From NCBI RefSeq assembly GCF_029227915.1, contig NC_079879.1, forward strand, positions 24,676,001 through 24,740,000: 64,000 bases of DNA, given 5' to 3'. The notes beneath the pieces were generated by a model that did no database searches, was not told the DNA's origin, and saw only the letters and a list, made by a program, of their open reading frames with translations. Source of the DNA: Hydractinia symbiolongicarpus. Lineage: Eukaryota; Cnidaria; Hydrozoa; Anthoathecata; Hydractiniidae. The translations under genes and the position numbers were made by a program. Of the stretch, positions 57,401 through 64,000 are shown piece by piece; within the stretch, counting starts at the first letter, position 1; the number at the start of each line of letters is the position of its first letter.

Positions 57401-59469
57401 AAATTTCTTTTTTAGTACATCACAGTATGTCTCATTGCTAATTTTTAGACTCTAGAAAGCATTTTATTATTAATAATGCTAACCATAATTTAGGGAAAGT
57501 TTTATTCCAACCTTATAAAAAAGGTGCATTGCGAATTTTAAGTTGGATCTATCCTACTATTTTCTCAAAACAAATTTAAGTTCCAACTTTTATATTGTTA
57601 AATCTCTTTTTGCTGGAGTCTTTTAATGGCTGTCCATAGATATGCTGTATTTAAGAAAGTTAAAACAAAACAATTTCCATGACCGTTCACAACAACCAAA
57701 TGTGCACTATGTTTTAAAACAAGTAAGAAAAGCTGTGAGCTTGTTGTGAATTTATTACTATTATATGAGACGCGAATCTTAAAAATGGACAATCTTCTGA
57801 CAGGAAGATGATTTATGTAATATTTGTAATGTATATTTATCAAGTCCATGCAGCTGCCGCGCAAATAACAGGAAAATCTGTTTGCCTTCTTTGTTTACGT
57901 GTTTACCTTTAAGAATCAAATAAAAACCACAAGCTCTTGATAACAATTATATAAATGTACTTTTAATCAAAGGTGTTATGAAATCGATTGTGTTGTTAAT
58001 TTCAGTACTCTGTTATTATAGAGGTAGGTATAATGATACGGGCATTCGATCAAATGTTAAAGATAATTGCTCTTATCCAAAGTCCACATATGCATTTCAC
58101 ATCAATTCATTTCTATAAGGACAGGAAATTTAAATTTTCTTTCCTTTTTAATTAGCCTCGTTTTGAGAATCACTCTGCAATGACAAATCAAAACAACGGA
58201 AAGGTGTGATTGTGATATAAAAATTACATCCTGACAACAATTTGAGAAAAAAATTGCAAGCATATCAAGTTAATAATGCCGGACGCGATTGGTAAATCTA
58301 AATTTTTACAAATTTATTTTTTAGTTTCTTATGTATACCAATCTTGTACTAGTCTACTAATTTTAGCACCAAACTCGCGCGATTGGATTTTAAATATTGG
58401 AGATATAAACAAGAAAGTTTACTAGCCTTTGATTTGACGCAGTTGCAAACTTTTTTTCATTATACAATCGTGCAAATATATTTCGGAAAAATTTTTCGTC
58501 GGAGAAAATGCTCGTCACCTGGGGGAAATTTAGTCATTTTTGTCCATTTTTAAAAGTTCTTGCATGCAGACAATAAAAAAACTCTAAGTGAGTATTTTAA
58601 GATATAGATCCGTAGGACAAAAATTCCGTTAGTCACAATTATTCGTCGGAAGAAATTTCGCCATTTTAAAAAATTTCGTCATTCTGACTGGGGCGAAGCA
58701 AACACCATTATGAGACAAACAGATGATGAACTGTTAAAAAAACTCTCACATTATCCCTAATTTCTCCACAAAGGAAACATTTATAACATTTTTATCAAAA
58801 TCATTCCTAAACATTTTTTTTGCAACGAGTTATTCTCACTTTTTTGAAAACAAGGAAATTTTACCAGGTAATTCTGCTTCCGGTAATAACTTAACCTCCA
58901 TAAAGCGAAACAACTTTCTAAAATTTCCAGATTTTGTTCACCTACATAATGTCCTATAGTTTCCCATATAAGGAGGTGTCAAGACAAACACCCAACCATA
59001 TAAGTTTACACAAAGCCAGTGTTAAAATCTTTCAATAAGTTAACTGGTAAAATCGTTTGTTAAACAAGGTCTTAAATTACTGAGCCACTATAATTCCAAA
59101 CGAAGAAAATCTATTCCGTGTTTTTATGTTATTTGCATGTAAAGGCGAACTAGCCTGGAAGCGCAAAAACATCATCCTTTTTAAGTTGCAAACTACAAAA
59201 ATGTATGTTTTCTGATTAATAGACGACAGTTGATAGCTTAGCAGGCATTGGCGAGAAGAGTCAAGACAAAAATCTCCAATGACTAACTTTAGCAAAACAG
59301 TCAAGATATAAATTGCATATTTTATTTGCTATTTTAGACTAAATGTTATCAACAAGTCATATTTCATATTGATGCAAGAACGAAAACAAAAAACCTACCC
59401 CGTTAATGATTCCACCATTGTGAATAGTGAAATCACAAAAATACCACACACGCAAAGTATAGCTTTCAT
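54435..59469 (-). CDS. Secreted EMI-EGF-Cys-rich-Thr stalk-CBM14 protein
   Basis: Exons, all in phase: 59399-59469 (signal peptide, AILCVCGIFVISLFTMVES), 56606-56743, 56237-56337, 55952-56050, 55683-55858, 55249-55516, 54735-54934, and a tentative last exon 54435-54443. Exons 2-3 form an EMI-like cysteine domain (NVCTKAS, VFCCNG, TSCCDGYHQVGDSC). Exon 4 is EGF-like (CIRGRCIAPEVCDC, GYAGVTC). The order recalls MEGF10/Draper N-termini. Exons 5-6 are Cys-rich (NECLTCIPLASQTQWTPSS; CNDGNKCTRLDKCNGLGQC) and end in a poly-Thr stalk. Exon 7 is a six-cysteine CBM14 (peritrophin-A) domain: NNCRKFYYCVPG, DCPGNLYFEPQYGVC. About 351 residues with no transmembrane segment, so likely an extracellular matrix, mucus or chitin-coat protein. 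Intron 1 is about 2.7 kb. The last exon is uncertain. Confidence 0.8.
55113..55181. mobile_element. ~69 bp MITE of the CAACCTCG family inside an intron
   Basis: It starts caacctcctcctcag and ends ccctgggggcaaggttg, an imperfect inverted pair, within the intron between the Thr-stalk exon and the CBM14 exon. The weak direct repeat gtgaaat / ggaaata flanks it. Confidence 0.45.
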
Positions 59470-61450
59470 TTTGTCAATACTTTATTTTCTATTCTTCTTT
59501 CAGTGCTTGATTCAGTAAAACTAACTGAAGCTAGAATCACCAGCTGCATTTATTTGTAAGGTCTAAGCAACCCTCATAACAGGCCCATTTAGATATACCC
59601 CATAATTTATATAGAGAAGAGGACTGGGTGAAAGTGGTTTAATTTGTGGTGGTACTATCTGATGAGTAACAACTGTTTCTGAAATTTGTTACTTAACATA
59701 TGTTATCAGATTCAGGATCTGGATGAAAACAACATGTTGTTAGTTTCATTGTAACGAAAATAAATGTGTCATTCCTCATTTAATTGCCATTGATTTTATC
59801 AACCCGTTTACGCTGTAGAAATTATTTTGACGTGAGCAGAATTATAAAATGCAAACGGAAAGGAAATAAAAATCACATTCTAACATATTCTGAGACATGT
59901 TTTTAGCTGATGGCATGGAATGGTCAAAGGATGCGCCTTCCGGTACGTAATGGAAACATTTTTTGCTAAAAAGTTAAAATTTTGCTTTTTTGTGTTCTTC
60001 TGTCACTCCAATATGACAGAGAAATTCTATTGAGGCGTACAAAGTTCTTTGGTTTCTTCTCCAATGAAAAAATATGCTTTAAAGGCCTTCACATTCGTCA
60101 GTTTTTCGAACTTTTGTTCAAGAATCTTTGAGAAATTTTTTAGCAAACTTATTTCTGAATTTTTTTCACAATTATCAAGGCTAGTGGGAAAATTGTATGT
60201 TATTGCATGGCAAGCATAAATTTGTTGGATTCGGTTTTAGTTAAAAAAAAATAAACAGAAAAAAAAATGCACACGTTAGCAGGATAAATAGATTCTACAA
60301 CTCAAAGAAAATTACATATAACATGTTGCTGTAAAATTTCCTTCTTGATTCTATTGCATTTTTTTTAATAGAGTGAAGGAAGCAGTGTGTAACTCAATAT
60401 AAAAGAATAACGTAAACTATCCGTTAATCCTCACATTATACATTGAAAGAGCGAAGTATATGATAGAGATTGAAAACGGGTAATCTTTGGGATTGTTAAG
60501 TGACACATGACAGCGGAAATTGACAAAGCTTGCTAATTTTTAAAAGCAACAACAAATGATCTAATATCATCATTTTTAATTATCTTTTTTTAATTATTGT
60601 ATTCATATTAAGGTATTTTATCATCAAGTTTTGTTTACATCATTTGTGATAGTTATCAATCTTTTTGTGTAAAAATTATCCTCGCAAAAAACAACAACAA
60701 AAAAGTGTATATAAAGCCTTTCGTGAGCCAAAACATGAAAAACACGTACGGGTTTAGAAGTCAGCATATTTTGTTACGTAATCGTGAATTGCTGGTTTTC
60801 AAAGAAATTAAAGGATATATTATCGTCATATTTTGGGGACCGTAAATAGTTTGTAAGAGCAACCAAGAGAGTAGTTACTCACTCACAATCTTTTAATAGA
60901 GTGTTCTAGCTCCAAACGATCGTAATTTTTAATCCTAAAATTAGTCTAGACAACAGTGTAAATCAATCCCTTAGACGGCTACCTAGATTGACGCTTGCTG
61001 TGCTCAACTTCCTAAGCTCTAATGAAAGCCTTTAAATCCGCTATGGACTCCGTTTACACGACAGAACCTCTTTGCAAGTTTATTTATAGCGTTACCTGTT
61101 GAAAATAAGAAAGACATCTCGTTGTATAATTATAATATAATTCTACACTTGAAATACACACTCTCATAATAGGCAAGATAAAAAAAATGTGGTTGGAGAA
61201 ATAACGATCTTGCCAGTAAGATGGAATCCACCATAATGGTAATTCTAGAGCCAACTTAGTTTCTTTAGGGGGAAAGTGAGGGTAAAACAAATGCTGCACA
61301 GAATAGTAGTGGAAGCCTGAAATTAATCTGTGATAAAACGTAGTGCGCAAAAAATACGTTAAACTTTGATAACATTTGTTATGACGTATAATATTCGACC
61401 TCGACAAGCCATAAGTTGATATTATTTTACTGAAGCACTAATTTTAATTT
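59470..61450. other. Non-coding, upstream of the CBM14 gene
   Basis: Promoter side of the minus-strand secreted-protein gene followed by about 2 kb of AT-rich sequence. No gene, RNA or structured repeat is supported. Confidence 0.4.
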
Positions 61451-62625
61451 TACTTTTTCTAATAGAATAAACTTGCATACTCGCATTCAAATTTGTATTG
61501 GGAAGTTACAATATAGAATGCGCCAATGTTGCAAAACACATCGGCGTGACATAAAGCAGGGCGAACACATACATGGTGCCATGATATCATCGCTAAGCAT
61601 AACCGCAGAATTGTTGTTGTGCTACATTTTTCCATTTGATGATGTTGATGAAGAGGTCTGTTATGAAATCCAGCAACCAACAGAAACGTCCCATGATGAT
61701 AACATCTTTATGTGGTTTGTTTTTTTTTCATTTTAAAAGTCATATTTGGCATGGGCGCTCATCACTTATTGTTGAAGATTAACGTTACCATGGCATTGAA
61801 ATATTTGTGAAATATCGTAATAATTGTTAATAGGAATACAAAATTCTATGATTCTTCTGATAAAAAACAAAAAGAATTTAGTAACTGGTATTTTTATCTT
61901 GAAACTTAAAAATCGTTTAGAACGTTTTACTGTTTTTACTGACATTAATAACTGCTTACCACTTGCGACATCCATTGCCATAACAAGATCCCAATATAAA
62001 CTGTTACTCGAAACTTTAATTTTCTTGTCTGTCACCCAGCCTAATTTCTTGTTTAGAATGCACGAAACATCTTCGGCCGAAAAAAGCAAATTCGATATAT
62101 TTTATTCATTCCCGTGAATTACCGTTAAATCTTCAAACTTAACAACATAATTTATTTCATTAAAATCCAGAATATCTGAAAAATGGGATTGTTAGACAAT
62201 TATTTTCCACTTTACCATTCGAAATGTCTTTTTGGACAGAAAAAGTCCGGACAAATATTTTTAACATTTCTTAATCAGGTTTTTTTTTAATCACATTTCT
62301 ATCTACAACGGTAATAATCACTTAATCATTAGCCAGTATATTTTCTAATACATAATTCCATTTTTTTGTTCTCACAAAACCAGAAGATATTTTTGAGAAA
62401 CTTTGAACAGTATTTTGAACATATAAATATATGTATAGGGGTTAAAATTCTGAAGAAATTGACAACATAACTGGCATGAAGCAAAAATGAACTGCTAGGT
62501 TTTTATGGGGTTTTTTCATGCCATGCCTAAATTTATTTCTTTTGAAGAAAATTCATGGGTTTAGCTAACCTCCGTATTATAATAAGTTTGAAAAGAAGTA
62601 ATGTATCGTTTAAATGCCGTGGCTA
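61451..62625. other. Unassigned region with overlapping small ORFs
   Basis: Open frames on both strands (61473-61736 plus, 61459-61680 minus, 61766-62089 minus, 61824-62117 plus) have ordinary amino-acid composition, but I recognise none of them. They could include an exon of a gene to the right or a decayed coding repeat. No splice-consistent chain could be built. Confidence 0.25.
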
Positions 62626-62649
62626 TTAGTAAATTTTATCGAATTTGTA

Positions 62650-62720
62650 ATTTATAATTTTGACCGGAGGCAAGCATAGCAAAGTTCGCTTTACTGGGAT
62701 GGTTGCGGGAACACAAAGTT
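62650..62720. repeat. Dispersed repeat, copy B (also at 52690)
   Basis: ccggaggcaagcatagcaaa and gttcgctttactgggatggt parallel the 52705-52760 stretch. It is a short, old repeat fragment. Confidence 0.4.
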
Positions 62721-64000
62721 CTCCACTCGTTATTTTTTCGTTTCCATTCCGCGGTTTGACGAAAATCTTTTTCAGAAGTTCAACATTCTATAATCCAAAT
62801 CTCTCTCTAATTCAACGCTATTTAAAGCGTTAAGAACAAGCAAAAGTAATTACATATAAAAAAAGGAAGCATAAGAAGCAATGTTGGTTTACGAAATGCT
62901 AGCAACTTGTTTTAACTTAAACCATTGTCGGATTAACGAGTTATCCATATTCTAGATTTCGCACGTACGCTAACATTATCACGTAAGACTTTTATCGCCA
63001 TAAGGACTTTTGCCGCATATAATACTGCAAAACTTTTAATCATTGCAATTAGCTTTTTTAATTTCTAATTTAGAAAATTTGAGCTTTTACCTTTGTGTGT
63101 GTTTAATATATGAAATTGTACCCTTTTTTCTATCTTTAGTATTTCATATGGAAGTAGCGATACAAGCAGTGATAAAAGAGGGTTATTTCGTTAAATCAAT
63201 ACTTTTACGACAACACGACCATTGTCCTTGAATTGTGGTCTGACGTGAATTAACTCGCTGTGCGGTCGCGAATTCTAAACGCTGTCCACTTAGCCTACAC
63301 GTGCGCAAAGGCTGCGCTTTTGCTGCATTTGATTGCAGAAAATTGACCATTTGACCATTTTGTCCAAATTTAAAAAAGCGACGATGTTTTTATTTTAATA
63401 AGTTATTCCATGACTGTAGAGTTGTCACCAAAGATATTTGTCCCTATAGTAACTAACTGTAACGACTGTGATGTCGTAGGTGGTAGGCGTGACGTACAAG
63501 ATTATCTAGATGAAGCCGGTCGTCAACGTTAACTTGCATTAGTCAAATGACTTTTCAAACTAATTATATTCCGGATACTAAAAATTGCTCCAATTTCGAT
63601 TTGCCTGCTTTGCAAAACATACCATCATTAGATAAATATCGGAGACGTTTTTACGATTTGCGAAAGATTTGATTTCACATTTAAAATTCATAATTATTTC
63701 TTAAAAAAATTATATCAAGATATGTGGTTGTATCTTACACACAATTTTTTTTTTAATTTGTAATTTTAGTTGTGAAATAAATGTGTCAAATAGCATTCTT
63801 TTTTAAATATCCATTTTCGTCGATTTCGATTATATATTAGATATTAAGGCCCGAATAGACGGAGCAATTTTGCAGATCAATTTTCAAAATAAAATATTGA
63901 ACTAAAATTGATCTAAAATTGTTGTATATATGTACATATATCATTAAAAAATAATAGAACGATAATACTAAAATGACGTAAAAACACAAATTAATATTCG
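62721..64000. other. Non-coding right edge
   Basis: AT-rich sequence. A possible pol III A-box-like motif on the minus strand near 63284-63300 (taggctaagtgg) suggests a tRNA-derived SINE fragment, but no good B box follows. No gene is supported. Confidence 0.3.

Noticed and set aside
1-64000. CRISPR arrays, bacterial operons, phage or viral genes
   Set aside because: The window is spliced animal DNA. No direct-repeat/spacer arrays, ribosome-binding sites or viral proteins were seen.

Overview
The window is AT-rich, intron-bearing animal DNA. Introns follow GT-AG rules, long non-coding stretches are crowded with short inverted-repeat elements, and the gene set is metazoan. A cnidarian is the best guess: tandem rhodopsin-class receptor paralogues, a rhamnose-binding-lectin receptor, a secreted EMI/EGF/chitin-binding protein and a Penelope-like element occur together. 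A hydrozoan is plausible from the base composition and a possible chitinous coat protein, but the species cannot be fixed from the sequence.

Layout. (1) 1065-4306, minus: 5' part of a DUF4140/DUF4139 protein (F37C4.5 family), running off the left edge, with an apparent one-base frame break in its first exon. (2) 5014-7764: a 2.75 kb element with ~80 bp terminal inverted repeats, followed by a decayed LINE reverse transcriptase. (3) 11751-12716 and 17466-18455, both minus: two intronless class A GPCR paralogues of melanocortin/EDG/cannabinoid/adenosine-like type, separated by repeats. (4) 18507-26741: about 8 kb with no gene that I can support. (5) 26742-38299, minus: an 11-exon SRRM1 orthologue (PWI splicing coactivator) that carries, inside one of its RS-encoding exons, a complete PAF-acetylhydrolase-type SGNH hydrolase domain with an intact Ser-Asp-His triad. 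(6) 38598-39596, plus: an intronless SURF6 homologue, divergent from SRRM1 across a 298 bp shared promoter region. (7) 40400-43925: a Penelope GIY-YIG endonuclease remnant, fold-back elements and a tRNA-like SINE. (8) 44124-50211, minus: a seven-exon single-pass receptor with one SUEL lectin domain and a long cytoplasmic tail holding two PPxxF (Homer-type) motifs. (9) 54435-59469, minus: a secreted EMI-EGF-cysteine-rich-Thr stalk-CBM14 protein. (10) 59470-64000: no supported gene, with repeat fragments only.

The genes do not form a pathway. SRRM1 (mRNA splicing) and SURF6 (ribosome biogenesis) are housekeeping nuclear genes sharing a divergent promoter. The GPCRs, the lectin receptor and the chitin-binding protein are cell-surface or secreted products.

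The strongest novelty is the SRRM1-SGNH fusion. It is supported by recognisable SRRM1 sequence on both sides and by continuous reading phase through all 11 exons (1155 codons). All exon junctions were placed by hand from splice signals, phase and family knowledge. No transcript data or database search was available.
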